Source of the DNA: Demequinaceae bacterium
GTDB taxonomy: Bacteria; Actinomycetota; Actinomycetes; Actinomycetales; Demequinaceae
Assembly (NCBI GenBank): GCA_016933155.1
Contig: JAFGBM010000004.1
Coordinates: 181,614-245,613 of the forward strand
Reading direction: 5' to 3'
DNA length: 64,000 bases
In this document: positions 15,938 to 25,808 of the stretch, in pieces
Layout of the letters: each line of letters starts with the position of its first letter
Numbering within the stretch: position 1 is the first letter of the stretch
Notes under the pieces: model-generated
Seen by the model: only the letters and a program-made list of their open reading frames with translations
Told to the model about the DNA's origin: nothing
The model's database searches: none
Made by a program: the position numbers and the translations under genes

Positions 15938-15946
15938 CCGTGAAGC

Positions 15947-16333
15947 CTATCCGTCCCGTTCGCGGTCGTCGGCCACGCCGTCAAGGGGCAGTTGGTCCTC
16001 AAGGCTTGCTCCGGAGGCCAGAACCCGTCCGGTCGCCACGCCATCCCTCCACGAGATCCCACCGGTGACGAGTTCGAGCCAGGTCTCCGGATCGGTCTCG
16101 ACGACGCGGGGAGGATTCCCCCTGGTGTGGCGCGAGCCCTCCATGCATTGGACGGCGCCGAACGGCGGCACCCGGACCTCGACGCTTCCGCCCGGGATGC
16201 GGCTGGCCAATTCCTCCAGGGTGAAGCGGACGGCGCAGGCCACGGCCTCGACGTCCCCTTCCCCGGTGGACCAGGATCTCAGGGCCCTCTTCCCCTCCTC
16301 GGGTTTGATACGACGATGGCGAAGATGGGACAT
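15947..16333 (-). CDS. Sterol-carrier-family-like protein of the pur cluster
   Basis: A 128-aa protein with a short basic N-terminus, then a single alpha/beta domain (VACAVRFTLEELASRIPGGSVEVRVPPFGAVQCMEG, here split by me only for reading as about 32-66). Actinobacterial genomes commonly carry a small 'sterol carrier family' (SCP-like, PF17844 type) gene beside purF/purL, and this one fits in place, size and motif. Its biochemical role is not known. No clear ribosome site before the ATG at 16333. Confidence 0.6.
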   Translation of the reverse strand: MSHLRHRRIKPEEGKRALRSWSTGEGDVEAVACAVRFTLEELASRIPGGSVEVRVPPFGAVQCMEGSRHTRGNPPRVVETDPETWLELVTGGISWRDGVATGRVLASGASLEDQLPLDGVADDRERDG

Positions 16334-16375
16334 AGAACAAGGGTCCCACGAGCCTCGGACCGGGACTATCCGCGA

Positions 16376-16822
16376 CTACTCCGCTTCGGGCGGCGGAAGC
16401 AAGGTGTAGAGAGAATCCTCAAGGTAGTCCTCGACGATCGGCAGAAGCTCCCCGTACGGTTCCGGATCGTTGACGAAGCGGAAACCGAGCCAGGTCGACT
16501 CGATGTAGTAACCCTCGGGCAACACCCGAATGCTCTGGATGTAGTTGTCCTCGGTGACATACCAAGGGATCGTGTCCCCCGTCAGGACCAGGCCTCGAAA
16601 GCCGAGGTTTGACGGCGGCGTCTGGGACTGACCGGCCCAGGGTATGTCGCTGAAAGCGGCGATCACCGCCTCGGAGTCGGCCTCATTGAGGTCGAACTCG
16701 GGATTGGGTCGACCGGAGAAGACGTCCACCTCGACATGGGTCGCCAGCTGTGCTGTGCATCCCGTCACCAGAAACACGACCGTGGCCGACATGAAGGCCG
16801 TCGCCCGTCGGAGGCGAGACAC
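16376..16822 (-). CDS. Hypothetical lipoprotein
   Basis: A 148-aa protein. From the GTG at 16822 it begins with a basic n-region (SRLRR), a hydrophobic core and the lipobox LVTGC (Cys22), so it should be anchored to the outer face of the membrane. The mature part contains VEVDVFSGRPNPEF and an acidic C-terminus (YLEDSLYTLLPPPEAE). An ATG at 16792 is an alternative start but would lose the basic n-region. No family recognised. It lies 23 nt downstream of purL on the same strand. Confidence 0.6.
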   Translation of the reverse strand: MSRLRRATAFMSATVVFLVTGCTAQLATHVEVDVFSGRPNPEFDLNEADSEAVIAAFSDIPWAGQSQTPPSNLGFRGLVLTGDTIPWYVTEDNYIQSIRVLPEGYYIESTWLGFRFVNDPEPYGELLPIVEDYLEDSLYTLLPPPEAE

Positions 16823-16845
16823 TCCCCTTGGGCCTCCCGCCGTCC

Positions 16846-19182
16846 TCACGACCCGAACCGTTCCTGGAGGGGCGCCTCCCATGCCACCCGGAGAACACCC
16901 AGGGGAAGAGTGAACTGCCCCTCCACCTCGATCGCTCCCGAACCGCTCGTTTCGCCTATCCGGGCGGCGAGCACCCAGCGTTCGGCGCACATCTCGACGA
17001 ACCGCGGCTCGCCCATCGGCTCGACCGCCACGATCGCCCGACCCTGGGATTCGCTCAGCCACGCCTCGGCGACGGTGAGGTCGTCCCTGGTCGCGACCTC
17101 GTCGAGGGTGATCCGAGCCCCCACGCCATACCGAAGGGCCCCCAGGGCGACCGCCGCCGCGAGCCCGCCCTCAGCCACCTCTCGAGCCGCGCCCACAAGC
17201 CCCTCGCGCGAGGCCGCCACGAGCGCTCCGGCCAGGGCCGCCTCCGCCTCAAGGTCCACGACCGGTGGACGCCCTCCGAGGTGTCCGGAAAGCTCTGCGA
17301 ATCGGGAACCGTCCAACTCCGCCCTCGTCGTCCCCAGAAGGTAGATGCCGAGGCCGCTCTCGCGCCACCCGGAGGGCGTTGCCCGGGCTACGTCGTCGAG
17401 CACCCCGAGCATCCCGACCAGAGGGGTGGGGTTGATGGAAGAGTCCACCCGGCCAGGTTCCCCCGTGCCGTTGTAGAGGCTGACGTTACCGCCGGTGACG
17501 GGCACGGAAAGGTCGCGGCAGGCGTCGGCCATGCCCCGGACCGCCTCCGCAAACTGCCACATCGAATCCGGGTCCTCGGGACTCCCGAAGTTCAGGCAGT
17601 CCGTGACGGCGAGGGGCTCGGCGCCGGCCACCGCGACTGCCCGATATGCGGCCGCGACGGCCTGCCGGGCACCCTCGTAAGGGTCGAGCTTGGTGTATCG
17701 GTCGTTGGCGCGGGTCGCGATCGCCACACCGCGACCGGTTTCCTCGTCCACTCGGACTACCCCGACCGTGTCGGGCCTGGCCATGGCCGTGTTCCCCTGG
17801 ACGTACCGGTCGTACTGGGCGGTGACCCACTCACGGCTGGCGAGGTTGGGCGAACCCATGAGGGCGATCGTCGTCTCCTTGAGCGCCTCGCCGTCCTCCG
17901 GAAGCTTGAGGGACGAGGCCGAGTCGGCCTGGATATCATCCATCCAAGCGGGGCGGGTGTAGGGGCGGTCGTAGACCGGGCAGTCGTGGGCGACGGTGCG
18001 GGGAGGGACGTCGACGACGACCTCGCCCCTGTACTCGATGACAAGTCGTCCGGAGTCGGTCACCTCCCCGAGGACGGCGATCTCCACGTCCCATCGATCC
18101 GTGATGGCCTGGAAGGCTTTCAGCTTGTCCGGGCGGACGACCGCCATCATCCGTTCCTGGGATTCGGACATGAGGATCTCCTCGGCCCGGAGCGTGGGGT
18201 CCCGGAGCGGCACGAGGTCGAGGGTGACGCGCATGCCACCCTCACCCGCGGAGGCCAACTCGCTCGTCGCACAACTCAGTCCCGCGCCGCCCAGGTCCTG
18301 GATGCCCTCGACGACCCCAGCCTTGAACAGGTCGAGGGTGCATTCGATGAGGACCTTCTCCGCGAAGGGGTCGCCCACCTGGACGCTCGGCCGCTTCGCC
18401 GGGCCACCCTCGTCGAAGGTCTCGGAAGCCAAGACGGACACCCCGCCGATGCCGTCGCCTCCCGTCCGCGCACCGTACAGGACGACCTTGTTCCCCACCC
18501 CGGAGGCGCTCGCGAGGTGGAGGTCCTCGTGACGCATGGCGCCGACGCAGAGGGCGTCGACGAGGGGGTTGCCCTGGTAGGAAGCATCGAAAAGCGCCCC
18601 GCCGCCGATGTTCGGCAGCCCCAGGCAGTTCCCGTATCCGCCGACCCCAGCGACGACGCCGTGGACGACGCGGGCGGTGTCGGGATGGTCGATGTCCCCG
18701 AAGCGGAGCTCGTCCATGACGGCGATGGGCCTCGCCCCCATGGAGAGGATGTCCCTCACGATCCCACCGACACCCGTGGCCGCACCCTGATAGGGCTCCA
18801 CATAGCTCGGGTGGTTGTGAGACTCGACCTTGAAGGTGACGGCCCAGCCATCCCCGATGTCCACCACCCCGGCGTTCTCCCCGATCCCGACCATCAGGTG
18901 CTTCCTCATGGCGTCCGTCATCTTCTCCCCGAACTGCTTGAGGTGGGGCTTCGACGACTTGTACGAGCAGTGCTCCGACCACATGACGGAGTACATGGCG
19001 AGTTCGGCGGCGGTGGGTCGGCGACCGAGGATGTCGCGAATGGTCGCGTACTCGTGGTCCTTGAGCCCGAGTTCTGCGTAGGGCTGCTCCTGGTCCGGGG
19101 TGGCGGCGGCATTCGCGACGGTATCGATCGGGGCCTGGTCGGCGGATGCGCTGGTGCTGCCGCCGGACTGTGAGGACGTCAT
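16846..19182 (-). CDS. purL: Phosphoribosylformylglycinamidine synthase subunit PurL
   Basis: ATP-dependent conversion of FGAR to FGAM. At 778 aa this is the small PurL, which needs the glutaminase PurQ and the small subunit PurS; both are present at 44056-45059. Motifs include MWSEHCSYK near residue 60, the [11 protein letters not shown] nucleotide loop and [25 protein letters not shown] sequence (partly abbreviated), plus the second AIRS-like half. The ATG at 19182 follows GAAGGGA. The first 40 residues are a poorly conserved Ser/Ala extension. Confidence 0.96.
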   Translation of the reverse strand: MTSSQSGGSTSASADQAPIDTVANAAATPDQEQPYAELGLKDHEYATIRDILGRRPTAAELAMYSVMWSEHCSYKSSKPHLKQFGEKMTDAMRKHLMVGIGENAGVVDIGDGWAVTFKVESHNHPSYVEPYQGAATGVGGIVRDILSMGARPIAVMDELRFGDIDHPDTARVVHGVVAGVGGYGNCLGLPNIGGGALFDASYQGNPLVDALCVGAMRHEDLHLASASGVGNKVVLYGARTGGDGIGGVSVLASETFDEGGPAKRPSVQVGDPFAEKVLIECTLDLFKAGVVEGIQDLGGAGLSCATSELASAGEGGMRVTLDLVPLRDPTLRAEEILMSESQERMMAVVRPDKLKAFQAITDRWDVEIAVLGEVTDSGRLVIEYRGEVVVDVPPRTVAHDCPVYDRPYTRPAWMDDIQADSASSLKLPEDGEALKETTIALMGSPNLASREWVTAQYDRYVQGNTAMARPDTVGVVRVDEETGRGVAIATRANDRYTKLDPYEGARQAVAAAYRAVAVAGAEPLAVTDCLNFGSPEDPDSMWQFAEAVRGMADACRDLSVPVTGGNVSLYNGTGEPGRVDSSINPTPLVGMLGVLDDVARATPSGWRESGLGIYLLGTTRAELDGSRFAELSGHLGGRPPVVDLEAEAALAGALVAASREGLVGAAREVAEGGLAAAVALGALRYGVGARITLDEVATRDDLTVAEAWLSESQGRAIVAVEPMGEPRFVEMCAERWVLAARIGETSGSGAIEVEGQFTLPLGVLRVAWEAPLQERFGS

Positions 19183-19259
19183 GGGTTCCCTTCGAGGGGC
19201 TCTCGGGTACGGCTCTAGGCTACCGGGCCGCTGCCCCCTCGTCCCCACAGCCGGGCCTC

Positions 19260-20156
19260 TCAGGGCTCGAACGTCGCGCACGTCCCCTGACGCAACCCGG
19301 AGAGGGCGGTATAGATCTGCGCCAGGGTGGGATCGTCGTCCGGGGTCACCTCGACGCACCAATCCAGCGGCCCTCGGGCGTACTGGTCGGTGAGATGGAC
19401 CCCGAGGCTCGGTTCCCCGATGAAGACGCCGTTGAGGAGGTACCCGTCGTCGGATACGGTGATCACGGGCGGCGGGTCGCTTGGGCTCCAGTCGACGTAA
19501 TAGACGGCCATCTCCTTGCCCAGGAGCGACACATCCGTTTTCGCCGCCACGACCCCCGCGTCCATACCGCCGAGGATGTTCCGGCCACACGTCTCGGTCA
19601 CATACCCTTCCGCGATGACGAATGCCGCATCCGCCTCGGTCATGAGGGCGACGATATCGGGATCGGCTGCCGCAGCGAAGATCGCGGTCACATAGGCCCC
19701 GACGCTCTCGGCCTCGACCGCGAGCGGCCCGAACGCCTCTAACTGCCCCTCGTACGCCCGCGCGAGGGTTTCGAAGGCGTCCGCAACCCCGGGATCGGTC
19801 GCCAAGTCTGCCGCATCCTGGAGGTAGGCAATGACGGTGTCTCCGACGTCGATGCTGGCCTGCCCCTGCGCGTGGATGGCCTCCAGCAGCTCGGGATCGT
19901 TCTGGAGGGTCTCATCGAAGAGGAGTTCCTCGTCGATCGATGACGCATTCAGTTCGTCCGTGACGGCGACCATGTCCTCCATCAGCACGCAGATGTCCCC
20001 GGCCGGTGTCACCGAGGGCGCGGGGAGGCTTGCGGACGGGCTGGCGTCGCCCTCGGTCACGGGAAGGATTGTATGAAGGCCATACGCGAGGCCGACGGCA
20101 AGACCGGTAATCCCCACCGTCGCCAGCGCCACCGCCGCCCCATCCCGAATAGCCAT
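19260..20156 (-). CDS. Secreted or membrane-anchored protein, 298 aa, tandem paralogue A
   Basis: An N-terminal anchor (about 10-32) follows [10 protein letters not shown]. Next come a Ser/Pro linker, an all-alpha middle region (about 50-200) and a compact C-terminal module. The C-terminal module contains [16 protein letters not shown], an NGV turn, LTDQYA, DWCVEV and GLRQGTCA. It is homologous along its whole length to the next gene and exactly as long. The C-terminal pattern (WCV ... GLRxGTC, two cysteines) resembles the disulphide end of actinobacterial pilin-like proteins, but no prepilin cleavage site is seen. Function unknown. No ribosome site; ACCATGGGGCC precedes the ATG. Confidence 0.7.
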   Translation of the reverse strand: MAIRDGAAVALATVGITGLAVGLAYGLHTILPVTEGDASPSASLPAPSVTPAGDICVLMEDMVAVTDELNASSIDEELLFDETLQNDPELLEAIHAQGQASIDVGDTVIAYLQDAADLATDPGVADAFETLARAYEGQLEAFGPLAVEAESVGAYVTAIFAAAADPDIVALMTEADAAFVIAEGYVTETCGRNILGGMDAGVVAAKTDVSLLGKEMAVYYVDWSPSDPPPVITVSDDGYLLNGVFIGEPSLGVHLTDQYARGPLDWCVEVTPDDDPTLAQIYTALSGLRQGTCATFEP

Positions 20157-20235
20157 GGCCCCATGGTCCCAGATCCCGGCAGGCCAAGCGAGGCGACATC
20201 GACTCCAACGGGATGGGCGACCCGATCGACGTCCC

Positions 20236-21132
20236 TCAGGGTTGAAGCGCCGCGCAGGTCTCGGATCGGAGCCCGTGCATAGCCGAGTACGAGTAGACCT
20301 CGCCGGGATTGCCGTCAGCGGTCACCTGGACGCACCAGTCGGCCGGGCCCAACGCGTACTGGTCGGTGAGGGCGACCCCCGTGCTCTGCGCTCCGACGAG
20401 GACACCGTTCCGGTAGTACTGGCCGTCGGCGACGGTGATGACGGGCTGAGGGCTGCCCGGGGTCCAATCGACGTAGTAGGCGGCCATTGCCGTGCCCAGG
20501 GTCGAGACGTCCGCCTTGAGGACGTCTCCGATGGTCCCGGAGTCGGATGAGGCAGAAAGGTCGATCCCACAGGTCTGGAAGACGTATTCCAGGACGATCG
20601 GCTCCACCGCGTCGGCTTCGCTGATGACCGCGGTGAACTCCGGGTCCGTCGCGACTTCTTGGAAGGCGATCCCGTAGTCCGCGATGCTCTCAGCCTCGAT
20701 CGCCAGATTCCCGAACACCTCTCCCAGTTCATCGTTCACCCTGGCGTAGGCCGCGAATGCCGTCCGCGCCTCCTGATCGACCACGAGGTCCACCGCATCG
20801 AGCAGATATCCGCTGACGATTTCCGTGTAATCGATGATGGCCTGCCCGCTCGCATGGAGCGCATCGAGCACCTCGGGATCGACCGTCTCCCCCCCATCGA
20901 GGATGAGGATGCTGGCCTGCATCGCCTGATCCATCTGCCCCAAGGCGGTGTGAAGATTCCCCATCAAGTCGCAGAACTCATTGGTCGTCGTGCCCGATGG
21001 GGACGTCGGGCTCGCCGATGGGCTGGTCTCCACCGCGGGAAGGATCGCATGCATGCCGAGGCCGAGGCTGACGGCAATCCCCGCCACCACCACCGCGGAC
21101 AGTGCCGCTGCCGTCCCGTCCCGAAGAGCCAT
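20236..21132 (-). CDS. Secreted or membrane-anchored protein, 298 aa, tandem paralogue B
   Basis: Same architecture and length as the gene at 19260: MALRDGTAAA, an anchor at about 10-32, a helical middle part and a C-terminal module with YYVDWTPGSPQPVITV, NGV, LTDQYA, DWCVQV and GLRSETCA. The 79-nt gap and the shared sequence just before the ATG (ACCATtGGGCCATGGC here, ACCATgGGGCCATGGC in the other copy) show a tandem duplication that kept its start region. The middle regions are much more diverged than the ends. No named family recognised. Confidence 0.7.
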   Translation of the reverse strand: MALRDGTAAALSAVVVAGIAVSLGLGMHAILPAVETSPSASPTSPSGTTTNEFCDLMGNLHTALGQMDQAMQASILILDGGETVDPEVLDALHASGQAIIDYTEIVSGYLLDAVDLVVDQEARTAFAAYARVNDELGEVFGNLAIEAESIADYGIAFQEVATDPEFTAVISEADAVEPIVLEYVFQTCGIDLSASSDSGTIGDVLKADVSTLGTAMAAYYVDWTPGSPQPVITVADGQYYRNGVLVGAQSTGVALTDQYALGPADWCVQVTADGNPGEVYSYSAMHGLRSETCAALQP

Positions 21133-21246
21133 GGCCCAATGGTGCCAGACCCGAGTTCCTCCGGCGACACGAGCATCGGATGCCGCAGGCCCATACGACT
21201 CCATTCACCCGGGCGAACGGCGCCCGAAAACCGTAAAGTGGCAACC

Positions 21247-22005
21247 ATGGAAGCCCAAACCAAGCGCCCCATCCCCCTGTTCTGGTTTGCCATCGCGATC
21301 CTCGTGGTCCAGAGCTTGATCGTGTACGCCGACCGGGCGGCCGACAACGCCGACGGCACCAACGTCAACGCCCCCGCGTGGGGCCCAACCCTGCTCGTCG
21401 CGGTCGGCGTGCTCGTCCTCGCCGTGTGCTTCCTCCTCGTGTGGAAATGGAAGCTCTACCTTGCGGCGACGCTCCTATTCTTCGGCGCCCTGGGTGCCTA
21501 CCTCGGCCCCATCGGATGGCTGTTCAGCGCCGTCCTGGTCGTGACCGGGGTCGTCCTGTCCCTCGCCGCCTCCAGTCCGGTCAGGAAGGTCGAGATCCGG
21601 CACGTGTCCTGGGCTTCCGACTCCGAAGGCGGCGCCCCTATCGGGCCGATCGCCGCCCTGGTCGGCCTCGCCGTCCTCGTCATCGGCATCGAAGCCCTGG
21701 CGGCCTTTCTCTCGACAGACGGGCTGCGGTTCGGCACCACACCCGACGCCACGGACAGCGAGTTCAACTCGAAGTTGGTCTACGTGTGCGCGGGGCTCCT
21801 CGTCGTCATCGCGGGCATCTACGCCGCCGGCTTCCGGGCCTGGCTGTCGGGGATCTGCCTCCTCGCCGCTGCCGTCGGAGCCGCCCTCGGATACTTCCTC
21901 CTGGTCCCGACCGCCGCGTTTGCCCTCGCGGCCATCGCCGTCTCCTTCGTCGAACCGAAGAAGATCGACCACCGAACCGGCCAGGAGATCGTCGTCTACG
22001 AATAG
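21247..22005 (+). CDS. Polytopic membrane protein, 252 aa
   Basis: At least seven hydrophobic segments (near 12-28, 45-67, 69-85, 88-107, 131-152, 175-192 and 195-232) with a short cytoplasmic C-terminus (KKIDHRTGQEIVVYE). Family not recognised. The ATG has no ribosome site but follows TAAAGT (21234-21239) by 7 nt, so the transcript is probably leaderless. It is divergent from the paralogue pair and stands before the two-component system, separated from it by a GC hairpin at 22004. Confidence 0.65.
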   Translation: MEAQTKRPIPLFWFAIAILVVQSLIVYADRAADNADGTNVNAPAWGPTLLVAVGVLVLAVCFLLVWKWKLYLAATLLFFGALGAYLGPIGWLFSAVLVVTGVVLSLAASSPVRKVEIRHVSWASDSEGGAPIGPIAALVGLAVLVIGIEALAAFLSTDGLRFGTTPDATDSEFNSKLVYVCAGLLVVIAGIYAAGFRAWLSGICLLAAAVGAALGYFLLVPTAAFALAAIAVSFVEPKKIDHRTGQEIVVYE

Positions 22006-22027
22006 CCCGGGGCCACCGGCCTGGGCT
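22004..22027 (+). terminator. GC-rich hairpin after the membrane protein gene
   Basis: AGCCCGGG and CCTGGGCT can pair (with one G-T) around a short loop, starting inside the stop codon region. No T-run follows, which is common for actinobacterial intrinsic terminators. Modest support. Confidence 0.35.
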
Positions 22028-22075
22028 GGAGGCGACCGCTGCCACCCCCTCCCCTTCCTCGTATGGGGTGGTTGA

Positions 22076-22100
22076 CCTCGATCTGCTGTCCGCATCGAGG
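22076..22100. repeat. 7-bp inverted repeat upstream of the histidine kinase gene
   Basis: CCTCGAT (22076-22082) and ATCGAGG (22094-22100) flank an 11-nt centre, 28 nt upstream of the TACAGT -10 box. It could be a binding site for the adjacent response regulator (autoregulation) or a hairpin; the sequence alone does not decide. Confidence 0.3.
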
Positions 22101-22140
22101 CCAATCTCCCCATGGCGCACACTCCCCTACAGTGGGTGCC

Positions 22141-22929
22141 ATGGAGGCTTTCGCGTGGTCGATCGCCGCGGTGTCGCTCGCGCTTGCGGCGGTCTTCGCC
22201 TGGCGGGCCGCCGCCGCCATGCACCGGGAACGAGCGTCCCGAGACCATGAGGCCTCCGAGGTGGCCGCCACCCGGGCTCTCGCGATCAGCGACGAGCGCG
22301 CTCGTATCGCCCGCGAGATGCATGACGTGGTCGCCCACACCCTCTCCGTGGTCGTCGCCCAAGCCGACGGCGGCCGGTTCGTCGCCAAGAAGGACCCGAA
22401 GGCCGCCGCCCGGGCTCTCGAGACCATCGCCGAGGTCAGCCGAGACGCCCTCACCGAGATGCGGGGACTCCTCGGGATCCTCCGGGAATCAGATGGCGAG
22501 ACCAGCCTCGGCCCTCAGCCCACGCTCGACGACATCCCGGAGTTGGTCGCCTCGGTGCGGGAGGGCGGCCTCGACGTCTCGTACGTGACGACCGGCACCC
22601 CCCGCCCCCTCCCCATCGGAGCCGGGCTCGCCGCCTACCGCATCGTCCAGGAGGCCCTGACGAACGTCCTCAAGCACGCGGGCCCCAAGGTGACCGTCTA
22701 CGTCCAGCTCAAGTGGACGGCCTCCTCCCTCTCCCTCGTCGTCAGCGACGACGGGAGGGGAGCGGCGGCGCGAGCCGGATCCACTCCGGGCGGCACGGGG
22801 ATCGAGGGCATGAGGGAGCGGGCGACGGTCTTCGGCGGTACGCTTTCGGCCGGGCCGAAGAGGGGCGGCGGCTACGTGGTCAAGGCTGAGTTGCCGCTCA
22901 GGCCGATCGAAGGGAAGGACCGGGGATGA
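22141..22929 (+). CDS. NarL-type sensor histidine kinase with one membrane span
   Basis: A 262-aa HisKA_3-type kinase: one N-terminal membrane segment (about 5-27), then REMHDVVAH with phospho-acceptor His61, dimerisation helices, and an HATPase domain with N-box ALTNVLKHAG and G-box DDGRG/GTGIEG. It has no extracellular sensor domain, so the signal is probably read in the membrane or through a partner protein. The ATG follows TACAGT (22128-22133) by 7 nt, a leaderless start. An ATGA overlap joins it to its regulator. The serpin and ABC genes lie downstream. Confidence 0.9.
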   Translation: MEAFAWSIAAVSLALAAVFAWRAAAAMHRERASRDHEASEVAATRALAISDERARIAREMHDVVAHTLSVVVAQADGGRFVAKKDPKAAARALETIAEVSRDALTEMRGLLGILRESDGETSLGPQPTLDDIPELVASVREGGLDVSYVTTGTPRPLPIGAGLAAYRIVQEALTNVLKHAGPKVTVYVQLKWTASSLSLVVSDDGRGAAARAGSTPGGTGIEGMRERATVFGGTLSAGPKRGGGYVVKAELPLRPIEGKDRG

Positions 22930-23579
22930 CGATTCGCGTCGCGCTGGTCGATGATCAGCAACTAGTCCGGTCGGGGTTCAGGATGCTTCTGGAGTCTCAG
23001 GACGACCTGGAGGTCGTCGTCGAGGCCGGCACCGGGGAGGAGGCGATCGCCGCCCTCCGGTCGACCCCCGCCGATGTCGTTCTCATGGACATCAGGATGC
23101 CGGGGATGGATGGGCTCGCCGCAACCGAGGCCCTCGCCTCGTCGACCGAGGCCCGCATCATCATCCTCACGACCTTCGACCTCGACGAGTACGTGGTCTC
23201 CGCCATCAAGGCCGGGGCGAGCGGGTTCCTCCTCAAGGACGCTCCACCCGAGGAATTGCTGTCCGCGATCCGTCGCATCCACGCCGGGGACGCCGTCCTC
23301 GCCCCGTCCGCGACCCGTCGGCTTCTCGACCGCCTCGCCGTGTCCCTTCCTGAGCCGACCGATGGGGTCGGCCTAGAAGACCTCACCGACCGCGAGCGCG
23401 AAGTGCTCGTCCTCATGGCGCGCGGGCGCACCAATCAGGAGATCTGCTCCGAGTTGTTCCTCGCCGAGCCCACGGTCAAGACCCACATCGGGCGCGTCCT
23501 CGCCAAGCTCGGCGCCCGGGACCGTGTCCAGGCCGTCGTCATCGCCTACGAGACCGGGCTGGTCAGGCCCCAGGGCTGA
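22926..23579 (+). CDS. NarL/FixJ family response regulator
   Basis: A 217-aa partner of the kinase at 22141. Receiver domain with Asp9/Asp10, phospho-acceptor Asp55 in VVLMDIRMPG and Lys103 in LLKDAPPEE. A LuxR-type helix-turn-helix occupies 150-210 (LTDREREVLVLMARGRTNQEI ... PTVKTHIGRVLAKLG). It directly precedes the serpin gene (68 nt) and may control it. In Bifidobacterium breve a two-component system next to a serpin gene regulates that gene, which is a useful precedent but not proof here. Confidence 0.93.
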   Translation: MTIRVALVDDQQLVRSGFRMLLESQDDLEVVVEAGTGEEAIAALRSTPADVVLMDIRMPGMDGLAATEALASSTEARIIILTTFDLDEYVVSAIKAGASGFLLKDAPPEELLSAIRRIHAGDAVLAPSATRRLLDRLAVSLPEPTDGVGLEDLTDREREVLVLMARGRTNQEICSELFLAEPTVKTHIGRVLAKLGARDRVQAVVIAYETGLVRPQG

Positions 23580-23647
23580 GTGCCCAACGATTCGTCAGCC
23601 CTGCTCGTTGGACTGTTGAGGGTAATCACCAGTCGTAGGAGGCATCC

Positions 23648-24973
23648 ATGAAGGCCAAACCCATCGCCGCGGCGTCCCTCGTCGCGGCGCTCACGCTCTC
23701 CGCCTGTTCGTCGTCTGCAACGAGCGACCCGTATCCCCCGTACTCGGACCCCATCGTGGTGCGCCCGGCGGCGGATTCCCCCGATGCCGGCGCCCTGGCC
23801 GCCGCGCTCAATGATGTGGGCTTCCGGCTCTTCCAGGATCAGGCCGGTCAGGCGGATGGGGACATCGTCCTCTCGCCCCTGTCCATTGGGATCGCGTTCG
23901 GCATGCTCGACCTCGGCGCGACGGGCGTCGTCGCTGACGCCCTCGAGGACTTGTTCGGCTATCCCGTCGACGGTGACGACCTCTGGTCGGCGTTCAACAC
24001 CCTAGAACGGGTCATCGTGACCGAGCCGGACGCCGCCTCCTCCGAGACGGACACCCGTGATCCCATCGACAACACCGACGAGTGGTCTCAGGCCAAGCCC
24101 AATCCACCCATCGTCCGCATCGCCAACCGCGAGTTCTACGACACCGACTTCGTCACGGTCGACGGATACGACGACGCGCTGATGAAGTGGTTCGGCGCGG
24201 GGGTGGAACCCCTGCCCCTCCGGACGGACAGCGAGGGCTCTCGGAAGCACATCAACAGTTGGGTCGAGGACAAGACCATGGGCCTGATCCCCGACCTCAT
24301 CCCGGAGGGCGCCATCAGCGAGTGGACGGTGATGGTGCTCGTCAACGCCCTCTACCTCAAGGCGGAGTGGGCGTCCCAGTTCGACGCCGATCTCACGGCG
24401 GATGGGCCCTTCACCCGCCTCGATGGCTCCATCTCGACGACGCCTTTCATGCACGAGCCGAGCCTTTCGACGACGGCCATGACGGGCGACGGCTACACCG
24501 CCTTCGACCTTCCCTACGCCGAGGGCGACCTGTCGATGCTCGTCGTGGTTCCCGACTCGGGACGCTACTCCGAGATCGAGGCTCAACTCGATTCCGGCCT
24601 CGTAGCGGACATCGACGCCGGCCTCGAATCGGCCATCCTCGACCTGTACTTCCCTTCGTTCGAAAGCGAATACGACTTCAACTTGCGGGACGCGATCGAG
24701 GGCGGGCTGGGGGTGTCGAACCTGTTCGACGTCCCCGACCTCAGGGGAATCGGCGAGGACGTGGCCGTGACCGACGCCGTTCACGCGGCGAAGATCATCG
24801 TCGATGAGAATGGCACCGAGGCCGCAGCGGCCACGGCGATCATCATGGACCTGACGGCGATGCCGGCCGACGGCACGGAGGTGAAGGTCGACCGCCCGTT
24901 CCTCTACCTCATCCGCGACAACGTCACGGGTGCCGTCCTCTTTCTCGGGAGGGTGCTCGATCCGAGCGCGTAG
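23648..24973 (+). CDS. Serpin (serine protease inhibitor), lipoprotein
   Basis: A 441-aa inhibitor family I4 protein anchored outside the membrane: signal peptide with lipobox LSAC (Cys20), linker to about 45, then the serpin fold. The mobile hinge of inhibitory serpins is present and near-ideal, E-N-G-T-E-A-A-A-A-T at 387-396. The reactive loop continues AIIMDLTAMPADGTEV. Counting from the hinge puts P1-P1' at Thr-Ala (403/404), but the loop is about three residues longer than in alpha-1-antitrypsin, so the site could be at Met-Pro. The ending FLYLIRDNVTGAVLFLGRV is typical. TAGGAGG ribosome site. Confidence 0.93.
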   Translation: MKAKPIAAASLVAALTLSACSSSATSDPYPPYSDPIVVRPAADSPDAGALAAALNDVGFRLFQDQAGQADGDIVLSPLSIGIAFGMLDLGATGVVADALEDLFGYPVDGDDLWSAFNTLERVIVTEPDAASSETDTRDPIDNTDEWSQAKPNPPIVRIANREFYDTDFVTVDGYDDALMKWFGAGVEPLPLRTDSEGSRKHINSWVEDKTMGLIPDLIPEGAISEWTVMVLVNALYLKAEWASQFDADLTADGPFTRLDGSISTTPFMHEPSLSTTAMTGDGYTAFDLPYAEGDLSMLVVVPDSGRYSEIEAQLDSGLVADIDAGLESAILDLYFPSFESEYDFNLRDAIEGGLGVSNLFDVPDLRGIGEDVAVTDAVHAAKIIVDENGTEAAAATAIIMDLTAMPADGTEVKVDRPFLYLIRDNVTGAVLFLGRVLDPSA

Positions 24974-24995
24974 TACCACGGTATGAGGCGAAGTC

Positions 24996-25025
24996 GATGC
25001 CCCGGTCGGATGCGGCCGGGGCGTC
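24996..25025 (+). terminator. Hairpin terminator between serpin and ABC genes
   Basis: A 10-bp stem (GATGCCCCGG with CCGGGGCGTC, one T-G pair) around a 10-nt loop, 22 nt after the serpin stop. It has no T-run. A TAGCGT -10 box for the ABC genes follows at 25034-25039, so the serpin and ABC genes are probably separate transcripts. Confidence 0.55.
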
Positions 25026-25046
25026 GCCTCGCCTAGCGTCGGGGGC

Positions 25047-25804
<758 letters not shown>

Positions 25805-25808
<4 letters not shown>

